Part shown: positions 14,579 through 23,064 of the stretch, one piece after another
Layout of the letters: each line of letters opens with the position of its first letter
Position numbering within the stretch: the first letter of the stretch is position 1
Source: an uncultured Clostridia bacterium
GTDB taxonomy: Bacteria; Bacillota; Clostridia; UBA1381
NCBI GenBank assembly: GCA_947631085.1
Contig: CANRJY010000002.1
Location: forward strand, 1-64,000
DNA length: 64,000 bases
Direction of reading: 5' to 3'
Translations under genes and position numbers: made by a program
The notes under the pieces: generated by a model
Told to the model about the DNA's origin: nothing
The model's input: the letters and a program-made list of their open reading frames with translations, nothing else
Database searches by the model: none

Positions 14579-16937
14579 AGCGTTTATATAGCCGTTGCTG
14601 CCCGTATATAGGGATTCTTTTTCTTTCGGATTTTTCCCAGCCTTCGATTTTTTTCATTATTTTCGAGATCTTAAACGAGTCGGAAGGTTCCAATGCCGTC
14701 GGAGGCTGCCCGAAGCATTCCGCCCATATTTCCGCATTGCTTACATATTCACGCTGTATGCTCCCGTCCGCCTCTCCCAATCCGTCATACGCATTAAGAT
14801 AGTTACGGCGCTCGTACAGCTCCATCGTGTTCCAATTTTCCGGCAAAAGCGTATCAAGATAATCCCTTATCATTCCTTCGCGTTCGTCAGCTTCCAATGC
14901 GCCTTTTTGCGCTTTCTCCGCTATTTCCGCCGCCGCGCCGTCAAGGTATAAAGGTTCATTGCTTTGGTACAAAGCCTTTGCCTCCGCCCAAATCTGGCGC
15001 ACCTCGGCATCGCTGAGATCCCACGGCTTTTTATTGCCCTTTCCGCTTACTCTGACTGGCCAGAAGCGGCGATTGCCTGTAATATCGCGTAAAAATCCGT
15101 CCTCGGCGTTTGTAGTACCCACAAGTATACACTGCCGCGGATGATCCGACACGCTTAAGCCGTAGCTCGCACGGTACTTATCATCCGTCCGCGTTATAAA
15201 CGATTTTACTGTTTCCGCGTCCATTTTGCGCATACCCACAAGTTCGCCAAGCTCCAGGATCCAATATCCCTGAAGCTTTTCCGCACTGGTCTTATCGCGC
15301 ATATCGGTGATCGTCAGACTGTCAGAAAACCACTTGCCCGCAAGCCTCGCGAAAAAGCTTGATTTTCCTATACCCTGCGGACCGTTTAATATAAGCACAC
15401 TGTCAAATTTGATTCCCGGTCGATAAATACGCGCGACAGCCGCCGTCAGCGTCTTACGTATAACCGCGCGGGTATACGCGTTATCCTCCGCGCCGAAATA
15501 TTCTATAAGCAATGTATCAATACGTTTAACCTCATCCCATGCGGGAATACTGTCAAGATAAGCGCGTATCGGGTGATACATTCTTTCCGACGCTACGGTA
15601 TTAACGGCGTTTTTCGTCTTCTCCGGCGCGTATAAGCCGCTGTAATTCTCCGTCAAATACGACAACAGCTGTGCCTCGTCGGATTTTTCCCAACCCGGTT
15701 TTACCTGCTCCCACGGGAGCGGCTCCCGCGCGTCTATACTGTCGCGATGCTGATTAAACGCTATGCCGTTTAGTTTTTTATCGTTTCTGAGGATACAAAG
15801 TAAATTCTTAAGTGTCGCCTTTGGCGCGCCCTGCTTGTCAAGCTCAAGTTCGAGTTCCCAATCCGTAAATTCGTCCGCGAAATCGTTACGCGCGCTGTCG
15901 TGCATTTCTCTTGTGCGTGTTTTTTTAACCTCTATATCCGCGCTTGCAAACGCTTCCATTCGCACATATGACGGGTATTTCGTTATCGGCGTACCGTCCT
16001 TCACATCGTCGTCCAAATCGCCGAATTTATGTATCCGCACCAAATCAAAGCTGTTACACAGCTTACCGCACGCCGGATCCGTCGCATGGTTCGAGTAAGC
16101 GAATTTACCGTTCTCATACACCACCAATCCGGCGGAGCTGGTGCCTTCGATATATGTATACCTGTCTCCGACCGCGCACCGCTCGTACACATCCGGCAGG
16201 AACTTTTCTATACATGCGTGTATATCATACGTCCTGCAGAACGCGCCGATTATACCGCGCTTTTGAATCGGATCTTCCTGTTTCTGAACCTTCTTATCTA
16301 AAGCCTTAGTCGTTCGTGATGATACGGGCCAGCTCGACACGTCGCGCCAGTCCTCATATTTTCCAAGCACCTCATCTACATCAAGAAGTTTATTCTCCTC
16401 ATGTTCAAAAACATAGTTTGCATCCTGACTCGTGCTCGGCCAATACATAAGCCTATGCGCCTGATAGGTCGTATCGTCGAACATATCTATCCCGATTTCA
16501 TACGCCGTCTTGCGCGCCACCGCTTCATATTCGTCGGGAGTACACGGACGCGACAGCGGTATAACAAGCCTCAGCCGCGGCTGTTCCGGCGTATGCTTAT
16601 GCGTGGAATATATACAGTATGTAAACCCGAACAGCAAGGAAATATCATCGCAAAAATCCGGCGACGCAAAATCCGCGTCAAGCGTTAAAATCGTGCGGCT
16701 TTTAATGCTGCCGGACTTTCTCCGCCCGCCGATAACCTCACCGCCGACAAAACCGCCTACGTCCTTTATGTCGTCCTGCTTCGATTTTGTCATGTTAAAA
16801 TATTCGCCCTGCGTTTCCGTCGTTCGGGTGGTCTGCTTCAATCTTTCGACAAGCTCCGCCCATGATATTTTTGTATTTTTCCATAGCTTTGCCTTTCGGC
16901 TCTGTCCCGTCGCTATAATAAATTCCAACCGTATCAC
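14568..16937 (-). CDS. VapE-type primase/helicase
   Basis: 789 residues. The N-terminal 250 residues resemble the archaeo-eukaryotic primase-like part of such proteins (LTLDADFASPDF, then YSTHKHTPEQPRLRLVIPL). The C-terminal half is the virulence-associated E domain: Walker A ILNGPQGIGKSSFFARL, Walker B-like GYWILELGELVGM, and LVGTTNAEDGFLRDITGNRRFWPV. It probably primes and unwinds phage DNA with the adjacent polymerase. It starts with GTG at 16937, overlapping the polymerase stop (GTGA). Confidence 0.9.
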   Translation of the reverse strand: MIRLEFIIATGQSRKAKLWKNTKISWAELVERLKQTTRTTETQGEYFNMTKSKQDDIKDVGGFVGGEVIGGRRKSGSIKSRTILTLDADFASPDFCDDISLLFGFTYCIYSTHKHTPEQPRLRLVIPLSRPCTPDEYEAVARKTAYEIGIDMFDDTTYQAHRLMYWPSTSQDANYVFEHEENKLLDVDEVLGKYEDWRDVSSWPVSSRTTKALDKKVQKQEDPIQKRGIIGAFCRTYDIHACIEKFLPDVYERCAVGDRYTYIEGTSSAGLVVYENGKFAYSNHATDPACGKLCNSFDLVRIHKFGDLDDDVKDGTPITKYPSYVRMEAFASADIEVKKTRTREMHDSARNDFADEFTDWELELELDKQGAPKATLKNLLCILRNDKKLNGIAFNQHRDSIDAREPLPWEQVKPGWEKSDEAQLLSYLTENYSGLYAPEKTKNAVNTVASERMYHPIRAYLDSIPAWDEVKRIDTLLIEYFGAEDNAYTRAVIRKTLTAAVARIYRPGIKFDSVLILNGPQGIGKSSFFARLAGKWFSDSLTITDMRDKTSAEKLQGYWILELGELVGMRKMDAETVKSFITRTDDKYRASYGLSVSDHPRQCILVGTTNAEDGFLRDITGNRRFWPVRVSGKGNKKPWDLSDAEVRQIWAEAKALYQSNEPLYLDGAAAEIAEKAQKGALEADEREGMIRDYLDTLLPENWNTMELYERRNYLNAYDGLGEADGSIQREYVSNAEIWAECFGQPPTALEPSDSFKISKIMKKIEGWEKSERKRIPIYGQQRLYKRCDK

Positions 16938-18892
16938 CCTTTCTTGTAAAAATCACACTCATATCCATCAGCGTCAAGCGGCAGTCCCGGTGCCCACGGA
17001 AGCGGCTCACACATTATATTGCATACCTCGTCCGAATCTGACACGCCTGCAGGCACGTTTAATATTACCTCATCATGCACATGGAAATTCACTTCAAATC
17101 CGCGCCTTTCAAGCCTCATAATAGCCTCCGCCAAGCAATCACGCGAAAAGGCTTGCACTATGTTCTCCACAAGCTTGCCGCCCCAGGTTTCAAGCCGCGT
17201 CCATTTATTTCCTGCACTCACACCCATATATGTAAGTGACGGTGAGCCGAATTTATTAGTCCCTATCCGCGGCTTAATATACGCTATACGCCGCCCCGAC
17301 GGCAAGCCTATAAACAATACTCCCGCCTCAACGACGAAGCTTATACCGTGTTCTATTGTGGTCGGATAGCCGTCAAGCGCGTTAAGAGCCGCGTTCTCCA
17401 CCGTCGTCCAGAACCTTGTTATCCTCGGATTAGCCGCGCGCCATTTATCGACTATCGGCTTTAATTCCGATTCGTCCAGTCCCATTTTAAGCGCGCCCAT
17501 ATTTACCATCGCTGCCGAGCTCCCGCCGTAACCGAGCGCCAGCTCCGCGATCTTGCCCTTCTGTCGGAGCGGATCGTCCTTGTGGATACTCTCAACCGGC
17601 ACATGAAACATCTGTGCTGCCGAAGCCTCGTATATCTTGCCGTGCGTCTTGAACACGTCAAGCCGCCACTTCTCGTCAGCAAGATACGACAGCACCCTCG
17701 CTTCAATAGCCGAGAAATCCGCGACGATAAACCGCCGTCCTTCGCTCGGTATAAGCGCGGTGCGTATCAGCTCCGACAGCGTTTCCAGTACATTTCCGTA
17801 AAGCAATTCAAACGTGTCAAAATCGGCGCTTGTAACCGTATCGCGGGCAAGATTCAGATCTCGTAAATGGTTCTGCGGTAAATTCTGCACCTGCACGATC
17901 CTTCCCGCCCATCGTCCGGTACGGCTCGCGCCGTAAAACTGCAGCAGTCCTCGGATACGTCCGTCCTTGCATACGCTGCGCTTCATCGCCTCATATTTCG
18001 TGACCGACGTTTTTGCGATTCTCGACCGCAGAAGCAGCACCCGCCGCGCTTTAAGCGAGATCTCTCCGTCAAGCAATTCGTTTACGGATTCTTTGTTCAG
18101 ACTGTCTATTTTCCGCCCCGTCTCCGTCTCAAGCCACTGTTTCAGCTGCGATACCGATTTCGGATTCTCAAGCCCGGTCAGCTTTTTCAATTCGCTTATG
18201 CAATCGCGCTCATATATGCCGCTGTAAAGCAGCGCCTTGTCCACAAACTCGGTATCGACCCGCACGCCCCTGTCGTTTATGCGCTGATCGTATTCCCACA
18301 GTCTCAGCTCTCCCTCCGCCATAGGGAACCGCACGAGCTTCTTTCGTATAGCGCGTTCTACCTCCACGTCCCGCTTACAGTATTCCTTAAACACCGCCCA
18401 CTTTTCCGGCGCGTCGGAAGGCATATGCCGCCCCGTATCCTCTAAAATACTGCATTGATTTGTATTCTTGATCATATACGGCACGGAGAAGAATTTTATA
18501 AGGCTCTTGCCGCGTTCGTCCTTGCGCTGTTCCAGACCGAGCGCCGCCGCGACGTTTGCCAGTCCCGACGGCAAGCCGAGTTCAAGAGCGTGTACGGAGC
18601 TGCACTGCCACTGTGACGCGGGCATGATAAGATCATAAAATTTACCGATACACGTCCGCTCGAAATTTGCATTATATGCGGTCTTGATAATTGTCGGATC
18701 AGATAGAGCGCTGTACACTCTCATCGGCAGTTCCTCGCCCGCCGCGACGTCGATAACCTCCACAGGCTCATCGTCAAAAGCATAAGCGAATAATAAAATC
18801 TCGAAGTTGGGAGCGTCCGCATACGCGTACACTCCCGACTTCGTCAGGTCCACGCTCGAATATGTTTCGATGTCTATAGAAAGGTATTCCAT
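16934..18892 (-). CDS. Phage DNA polymerase, PolA family with 3'-5' exonuclease
   Basis: 652 residues. DnaQ-like exonuclease motifs appear at the N-terminus (MEYLSIDIETYSSVD). Family A polymerase motifs follow: FIVADFSAIEARVLSYLA (motif A), the O-helix region DPLRQKGKIAELALGYGG (motif B), and VNFHVHDEVILNVP (motif C). It replicates the prophage genome with VapE. The start overlaps the end of DUF2815. Intact. Confidence 0.92.
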   Translation of the reverse strand: MEYLSIDIETYSSVDLTKSGVYAYADAPNFEILLFAYAFDDEPVEVIDVAAGEELPMRVYSALSDPTIIKTAYNANFERTCIGKFYDLIMPASQWQCSSVHALELGLPSGLANVAAALGLEQRKDERGKSLIKFFSVPYMIKNTNQCSILEDTGRHMPSDAPEKWAVFKEYCKRDVEVERAIRKKLVRFPMAEGELRLWEYDQRINDRGVRVDTEFVDKALLYSGIYERDCISELKKLTGLENPKSVSQLKQWLETETGRKIDSLNKESVNELLDGEISLKARRVLLLRSRIAKTSVTKYEAMKRSVCKDGRIRGLLQFYGASRTGRWAGRIVQVQNLPQNHLRDLNLARDTVTSADFDTFELLYGNVLETLSELIRTALIPSEGRRFIVADFSAIEARVLSYLADEKWRLDVFKTHGKIYEASAAQMFHVPVESIHKDDPLRQKGKIAELALGYGGSSAAMVNMGALKMGLDESELKPIVDKWRAANPRITRFWTTVENAALNALDGYPTTIEHGISFVVEAGVLFIGLPSGRRIAYIKPRIGTNKFGSPSLTYMGVSAGNKWTRLETWGGKLVENIVQAFSRDCLAEAIMRLERRGFEVNFHVHDEVILNVPAGVSDSDEVCNIMCEPLPWAPGLPLDADGYECDFYKKG

Positions 18893-19434
18893 CAGCCTAA
18901 GAAGTCGTCGTCCTCAAAGTAACCGGCGAAATCATCCTCCGCGCGATTACGTCCGCCGAGCGGTTCACCGTCGCGGGTCTTCATAAGGTTATTAAGCCCG
19001 CAAGCAATTCCGCGGCTCCCGCTTGTGTTGAAGGCGTAAAACGTAATTGACGCTCTGCCGTAACAGCCGCTGTAAAGCTCCGTGCTGTCGATGATTCGCT
19101 GACCGTTCTTATACACCAATCCTGGCGGCGTTTTGCAATTTGCGTTAATGAAATAATGCCCCGCATAAATCGGATCGTCCTCGCGATCAGCGTCGCCGTC
19201 ACGGAGCGGCAGCTTAAGATTTGCCGGGATCTTGCCGCCGAATTTTGTAATACCGTTCTGCTTCGCCGCCTCAATCGCTTTATTTATCGCCTTAAGCGTC
19301 GCCGTGTCCGATTTCGGGATAAGCAAGCTGACCGAATACTTCGGTTCGCTGTCGTTAATACTTTTCGGCTCCCATACATTGAGATAACTAAACCTTACCT
19401 CGCCCGTAACTACCTTTGTTTCCTGATTTGTCAT
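18892..19434 (-). CDS. DUF2815 single-stranded-DNA-binding-like protein
   Basis: 180 residues, beginning MTNQETKVVTGEVRFSYLNVW and containing KYSVSLLIPKSDTATLKAI, GHYFINANCKTPPGLVY and SITFYAFNTSGSRGIACGLNN, the DUF2815 pattern, which is related to gp2.5-type ssDNA-binding folds. The acidic tail EDDDFLG resembles SSB tails. The ATG at 19434 follows AAGGAGGAAT and is preferred over longer in-frame starts. It sits between DUF2800 and polymerase genes, the usual order. Confidence 0.85.
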   Translation of the reverse strand: MTNQETKVVTGEVRFSYLNVWEPKSINDSEPKYSVSLLIPKSDTATLKAINKAIEAAKQNGITKFGGKIPANLKLPLRDGDADREDDPIYAGHYFINANCKTPPGLVYKNGQRIIDSTELYSGCYGRASITFYAFNTSGSRGIACGLNNLMKTRDGEPLGGRNRAEDDFAGYFEDDDFLG

Positions 19435-19438
19435 GATA

Positions 19439-20600
19439 TTATTCCTCCTTAATATATTCTTTAAAATCCTCTTTAACGTCGTTCCATTCGGGACGCTTAT
19501 CTTCAACCGGGACAAGCGTCGGCTTGCCCGGCGGTTTTACTATATACGAGCCTAAAAGCTCGTTGAATCTTTTCTTACTCAGGAGCTTTTCCATCTTGCT
19601 GATGCCTAAAAGCTCCCTGCTGTAAATATCGTTCTCGCTGTATCCCGCGTCGATCAGAACCGCCGCTATATCCGCCTCAGGCGCACCGTAAGCTCGGTTA
19701 CTGCGTCCTTCTACTATCTTAAATCCCGGATACTTAACGCCTTCCCTAAGAGCCGTATCGAGCGCGTAGTCCTTTACCAGCTTCGCCCATGACGCAAGCC
19801 GTTCGGATAGGTCGATAATCTCCGCGATTTCGTCCGCCGTCAGCTCCGCGGGCGGTCTGAACTCATACGCGGCGGCTCGGCTCTTTTCATCTGTATACGC
19901 GCGGCAGATCGCGCGCCTTACAGAAACCGCTGTCGCACCAATCTCCGGCGGCGCATTCTCCCGCGCCGCTGTCCGCGATTGCCGCTTTCTTTTTTACCGT
20001 CAAGCCCCATTTTATTAAGGCATCTACGCTTATGCTTTCCTCGGATATGTTCGACACTCTCGGCTGGAAGATAAAGGTCTTAACATCCTTTACCGTAAAC
20101 AGATACCCAAACTCCGCAAGCGCGCCGAGCGCGTAAAGTCTTAACTGGGGATTGTCCTTCGCGTCCACCTTTACGCCCTGCCCGTATTTGAGGTCGATAA
20201 TAACTATCTCGTCGTAGCCTATGATAACCGCGTCGCCTGTGCCGAAGCCTCCCGGCACCCATGACGAGAAGTCAAGCCGGCGCTCTATGTAGATCTGCGC
20301 TCCCGGTGTTTTTGCCCGCACACGGTTGTATTCTTCTATCACGAAATCGCGGTAATCGTCGGTGTATTCTTCCATGTCCTCGGTAATTTCAAGATTGCTT
20401 ACATTTTTGTGGTACTGCACTCGCGTCAGGCGGTTAAGCCCCAGCATAAGCTTTGCTTCGCCTAACGCGTGCGCCGTTGTTCCCTCTGCCGCATATGCGC
20501 TCGATGTATCCGGGAACTTCGCTTCCATCATAACGGACGCGGGACAGTTGATCCACTTTTTCGCACCCGATGCCGATAATTTAGCATGCTCACCCGGCAT
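19439..20600 (-). pseudogene. DUF2800 (Cas4/RecB-like nuclease) protein, frameshifted
   Basis: The first part (20600 to 19887) reads MPGEHAKLSASGAKKWINCP through YIERRLDFSSW, GTGDAVIIGYDEIVIIDLKYG and AAGDWCDSGFCKAR, then wanders to a stop. Reading resumes in another frame as AICRAYTDEKSRAAAYEF and stays open to TAA at 19439-19441, ending DVKEDFKEYIKEE. The break falls in a GCGCGCG run near 19905-19912; restoring one CG pair gives CKARAIC. The intact protein would be about 387 residues, a PD-(D/E)XK-fold exonuclease relative. Confidence 0.85.
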
Positions 20601-20601
20601 A

Positions 20602-21000
20602 TCAATTCACCGCCTTAATACGCGCCATAGCCTCGGCGTACTTGCCCGGCGGCAAATCGGGTACACGCGCGGCGCCCAAGTCGGATAAAATACCCTTCGC
20701 CATGTCCTTGCCTTTCGCCTTTGACAGATCCGCAAACGCCTTACGTACCTGTTCGAGCGTGTATGCCGCGTTCTCGTCAACCGGCGATATGGGTCTCGTC
20801 GCCGGAGGAACAGGTTCCGTATCTTCGGTAACGGTTTCCGTATCGCGTTCCACACCCGCATCCTTTTCAACCTTCTCCTTCGGCAGCCGCATATTATCCT
20901 CCGTCCGCGGATTTAACGCATCGCACAGGGCATACATCCGGTCAAAAACCTCCTTATTCCTCTCGAAATCCCTTTGTTCCAATTTAATAATGATATTCAT
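20602..21000 (-). CDS. Phage protein of unknown function (132 aa)
   Basis: Starts MNIIIKLEQRDFERNKEVFD. The middle is low-complexity and acidic with prolines; the C-terminus (YTLEQVRKAFADLSKAKGKD, then ILSDLGAARVPDLPPGKY) resembles small helical proteins found just before DUF2800 genes in Clostridia phages. Its stop lies two bases before the DUF2800 start. Function unknown. Confidence 0.65.
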   Translation of the reverse strand: MNIIIKLEQRDFERNKEVFDRMYALCDALNPRTEDNMRLPKEKVEKDAGVERDTETVTEDTEPVPPATRPISPVDENAAYTLEQVRKAFADLSKAKGKDMAKGILSDLGAARVPDLPPGKYAEAMARIKAVN

Positions 21001-21404
21001 TATTTATCAACTCCCTTCTGTGACTTTAAATAATTTGCGATTGACGCTTCGATATCTTGAAAATCGCTGCCGTAGGCTTGTTCGGGTTTAATATATGTTT
21101 GCACCAATGCCTCCAACGCCTCATTTGGTGTAGAAAAAAGGTGAAACAAGCTCATCGCCACCGATATTCCTATTGCTTTTCCCACATCGCGCGATTCCCA
21201 ATTAATCGCGATAACTAAATCGCGTATTGCGGCAAAGCCTTTTTTTAATTCCTCTGGCAAGCAAGTGCCAAACTTATCGCATGCGATTTTAAACTGTGTC
21301 ACTAACGCTTTATAGTGTGAATCTTCAAAAGCCTCCTCGTTGTAGGTGTCACAGTCAAATATGGCTTCTAAAATTTTTGGACTAAACTTTTTTATATCAG
21401 ACAC
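21000..21404 (-). CDS. Phage protein of unknown function (about 134 aa)
   Basis: A mostly helical protein (SDIKKFSPKILEAIFDCD, then FGTCLPEELKKGFAAIRDL) with no domain I recognise. The start is uncertain: GTG at 21404 lies in a GGGGGGGAG run, and GTG at 21437 is also in frame. The stop overlaps the next ATG. Confidence 0.5.
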   Translation of the reverse strand: MSDIKKFSPKILEAIFDCDTYNEEAFEDSHYKALVTQFKIACDKFGTCLPEELKKGFAAIRDLVIAINWESRDVGKAIGISVAMSLFHLFSTPNEALEALVQTYIKPEQAYGSDFQDIEASIANYLKSQKGVDK

Positions 21405-21415
21405 CTCCCCCCCGC

Positions 21416-21553
21416 TCACGCGTTTAACTCTATCCACTCACTAACGGAATTAACCGCCCCGGACTTCAGCGCGCGCACAAACGCGAGCAAGTCCTGTAAA
21501 TCCTCCGCCGAAAAATCCTTAATATTCTCGGCAAGCTCTTTTTCAAAATTCAT
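21416..21553 (-). CDS. Small acidic phage protein (45 aa)
   Basis: Begins MNFEKELAENIKDFSAEDLQ, one or two helices. A GGAGG motif nine bases upstream supports the ATG at 21553. The opposing promoter at 21554-21582 begins one base before this start codon. Confidence 0.5.
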   Translation of the reverse strand: MNFEKELAENIKDFSAEDLQDLLAFVRALKSGAVNSVSEWIELNA

Positions 21554-21582
21554 TTGACAAAACCTCCGTTTAATGTTATAAT
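21554..21582 (+). promoter_or_regulatory. Consensus sigma-A promoter opposing the early operon
   Basis: TTGACA, 17-base spacer, TATAAT: a perfect match pointing rightward. Transcription should start near 21588. Confidence 0.85.
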
Positions 21583-21587
21583 AGAGG

Positions 21588-21652
21588 TACAGAAAGGTTG
21601 TAAACAATCTGTACCATTGACCGTCTGAGCCGCAATCTCAGCGGTCTTTTTC
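21588..21652 (+). ncRNA. Small phage RNA (about 65 nt) with two hairpins
   Basis: From the consensus promoter the predicted transcript folds into GGTACAGA/TCTGTACC (8 bp, 14-base loop) followed by a terminator, GACCG...CGGTC with TGAG/CTCA inside, and TTTTT. There is no room for a protein. It is complementary to the leader between two early genes, so it may act on the early mRNA in cis or on a related target elsewhere. Confidence 0.65.
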
Positions 21653-21950
21653 ATTTTCCCGAAGCCGCTAACAGCTCCGAGATCCTAACCTTACCCAAGC
21701 CGTGAACATTTATAATGTCCGCGTTCTTCGCCTTCTCCAGCTCGCGGTTCTGCGCTTCCAAATACCACAACTGTCGAGCAAGCCGCGCCTGAAAAGCCGC
21801 GTCATTCTCCGCGAGCTCCTTTGCCCGCCGCTCCGCGTGTATACGCCACCGCCGCCGTATCCGCTTATGCCGCTCCCATATCGTCATTCCCACTAAGCAT
21901 ACTCCCGCATAAGCCACCCCGACCGCGCATAATATAAACGCTTCGAACAT
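21651..21950 (-). CDS. Membrane-anchored coiled-coil phage protein (99 aa)
   Basis: One N-terminal membrane segment (AFILCAVGVAYAGVCLVGMTI), then a basic and heptad-rich helix (RRRWRIHAERRAKELAEND to LEAQNRELEKAKNAD), and a short VHGLGKVRISELL end. Good TAGGAGGTGAG site before the ATG. Function unknown. Confidence 0.6.
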   Translation of the reverse strand: MFEAFILCAVGVAYAGVCLVGMTIWERHKRIRRRWRIHAERRAKELAENDAAFQARLARQLWYLEAQNRELEKAKNADIINVHGLGKVRISELLAASGK

Positions 21951-21961
21951 AATCTCACCTC

Positions 21962-22108
21962 CTACGCCGTTTTAACCTCTTGTTCCTGTTCAGCTAATCG
22001 CTGTTCCATCATCGCAAGAATCATCCTTGCTAAATTCTCTGCCTCGTAATTCGGAATGAGCGAAGCCCGAACCTCCGAAGCATTACTGCTCACTTCGATT
22101 CCCGGCAC
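21962..22108 (-). CDS. Small helical phage protein (48 aa), GTG start
   Basis: Reads MPGIEVSSNASEVRASLIPN and ends MMEQRLAEQEQEVKTA. AAAGGAGGTG lies six bases upstream of the GTG, and the stop overlaps the ribosome binding site of the next gene. No family recognised. Confidence 0.5.
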   Translation of the reverse strand: MPGIEVSSNASEVRASLIPNYEAENLARMILAMMEQRLAEQEQEVKTA

Positions 22109-22131
22109 AGCCGTCACCTCCTTTCCGCTTC

Positions 22132-22640
22132 TTATACCTTGTCCGTTCCGGCGGAAGCATCTTTCTTTTTGAGCTTTTCAATTAATATAAAAGCCGTAAT
22201 CATATCAACGACTTCCGCCGCGTCGGAGCCGAACCCTGCTTTTCCATTACCCTAACCAGAATATTCAGCAGCCGCGCCGCTTCACCAACCGATGTAGACT
22301 TCGGCGGGTACATGCCGTAAGAGCCGGTCTTGCGTATCGTCGGTAAAACCTCGTCGAACACCCAACGTTCAAACCTTTCTGCTGAAGGCAATCTGCTTTG
22401 CACTATTAAACGGTACAAATTCCCCTCGGAAATAAACTTAACTCTCTGTCTGCCTCCATGTGTAAGGATGTGGTGAAACGCCACCCCCTGCGGTTTACAA
22501 TGCTGCTTTAATGTGTTAACCACATCTTTATATCCCAAGGCTCTCGCTACATCACTACCACAGAACATTATGTTGCCGTTGTCTTCAAGTGTTCGGATTT
22601 CTCCGAAATCGTCATTTTTAAAAATCTGTAAATCACGCAT
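22132..22640 (-). pseudogene. BRO-N domain antirepressor-like protein, frameshifted near its end
   Basis: Residues 1-105 are the BRO-N domain: LEDNGNIMFCGSDVARALGY, VKFISEGNLYRLIVQSRL and FERWVFDEVLPTIRKTGSY. The frame written ends after MEKQGSAPTRRKSLI (stop near 22200). One extra G in the GGG near 22228-22232 would give MEKQGFGSDAAEVVDMITAF and continue to TAA at 22132-22134, just before the next ribosome binding site. The usual second DNA-binding domain of antirepressors is absent either way. It is the second early gene behind the cro-like gene. Confidence 0.75.
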
Positions 22641-22650
22641 ACTCTATATA

Positions 22651-22680
22651 ATCCTCCTATTCTCAATCCTCCTATTCTCA
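22651..22680 (-). repeat. 15-bp tandem duplication carrying two AGGAGG sites
   Basis: ATCCTCCTATTCTCA occurs twice in direct succession, so on the minus strand two identical Shine-Dalgarno sequences precede the BRO-N gene. The nearer one is about 12 bases from the ATG, a long spacing. Confidence 0.75.
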
Positions 22681-22683
22681 ACC

Positions 22684-22699
22684 CTTGCGCAAACGCAAG
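22684..22699. promoter_or_regulatory. Repressor operator candidate 1
   Basis: CTTGCGCAAACGCAAG, the same CTTGCRNNNNYGCAAG palindrome as the two in the immunity intergenic region. It lies between the cro-like and BRO-N genes. Confidence 0.7.
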
Positions 22700-22909
22700 T
22701 CAAGAACTAAAAAAAATATCATTGATCTCATTCTGCGTAAGAGAAAGCTTTTCACTTATCAAATTGATTTCCTTACGGGAAAAATCACCGTTTCTTGCCA
22801 TTTTCCGATATAATGTGGTAGGATTAATGTCTAACCACTTAGCTATATCGGTAAGACCGTACCCCTTTAAAATAATAAATCCCTTAAATTTATTCTTGTC
22901 AAAGTCCAT
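22700..22909 (-). CDS. Cro-like helix-turn-helix regulator
   Basis: 69 residues: MDFDKNKFKGFIILKGYGLT, then the HTH IAKWLDINPTTLYRKMARNG and FSRKEINLISEKLSLTQNEI, a small XRE-like protein. It is the first gene of the leftward early operon, divergent from the repressor. The ATG at 22909 follows AAAGGAGGT; the longer start would run back through the operator. Confidence 0.8.
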   Translation of the reverse strand: MDFDKNKFKGFIILKGYGLTDIAKWLDINPTTLYRKMARNGDFSRKEINLISEKLSLTQNEINDIFFSS

Positions 22910-22925
22910 TTGCTCTACCTCCTTT

Positions 22926-22941
22926 CTTGCGTTTACGCAAG
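22926..22941. promoter_or_regulatory. Repressor operator candidate 2
   Basis: CTTGCGTTTACGCAAG lies at the predicted transcription start of the leftward early promoter and just ahead of the cro-like gene's ribosome binding site. Confidence 0.8.
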
Positions 22942-22944
22942 TAT

Positions 22945-22973
22945 ATATTATCATAGACATCTTCACTTGTCAA
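22945..22973 (-). promoter_or_regulatory. Early leftward promoter
   Basis: TTGACA, 17-base spacer, TAATAT on the minus strand, followed within four bases by operator 2. Confidence 0.8.
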
Positions 22974-23012
22974 TACTTTTTCGCATGTTTTTTGAAAATA
23001 TTTCAAATTTTA

Positions 23013-23028
23013 CTTGCATTTTTGCAAG
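23013..23028. promoter_or_regulatory. Repressor operator candidate 3
   Basis: CTTGCATTTTTGCAAG overlaps the -35 element of the repressor promoter, as expected for autoregulation. Confidence 0.8.
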
Positions 23029-23042
23029 GGGTGTGTTATAAT
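23014..23042 (+). promoter_or_regulatory. Repressor promoter
   Basis: TTGCAT, 17-base spacer, TATAAT. The -35 lies inside operator 3. Confidence 0.75.
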
Positions 23043-23064
23043 GAGCACAAATAAAGGAGGGTTT

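Noticed and set aside
16795-17010. Frame overlapping the start of VapE and the end of the polymerase
   Set aside because: Lies wholly within two better-supported genes and has no ribosome binding site.
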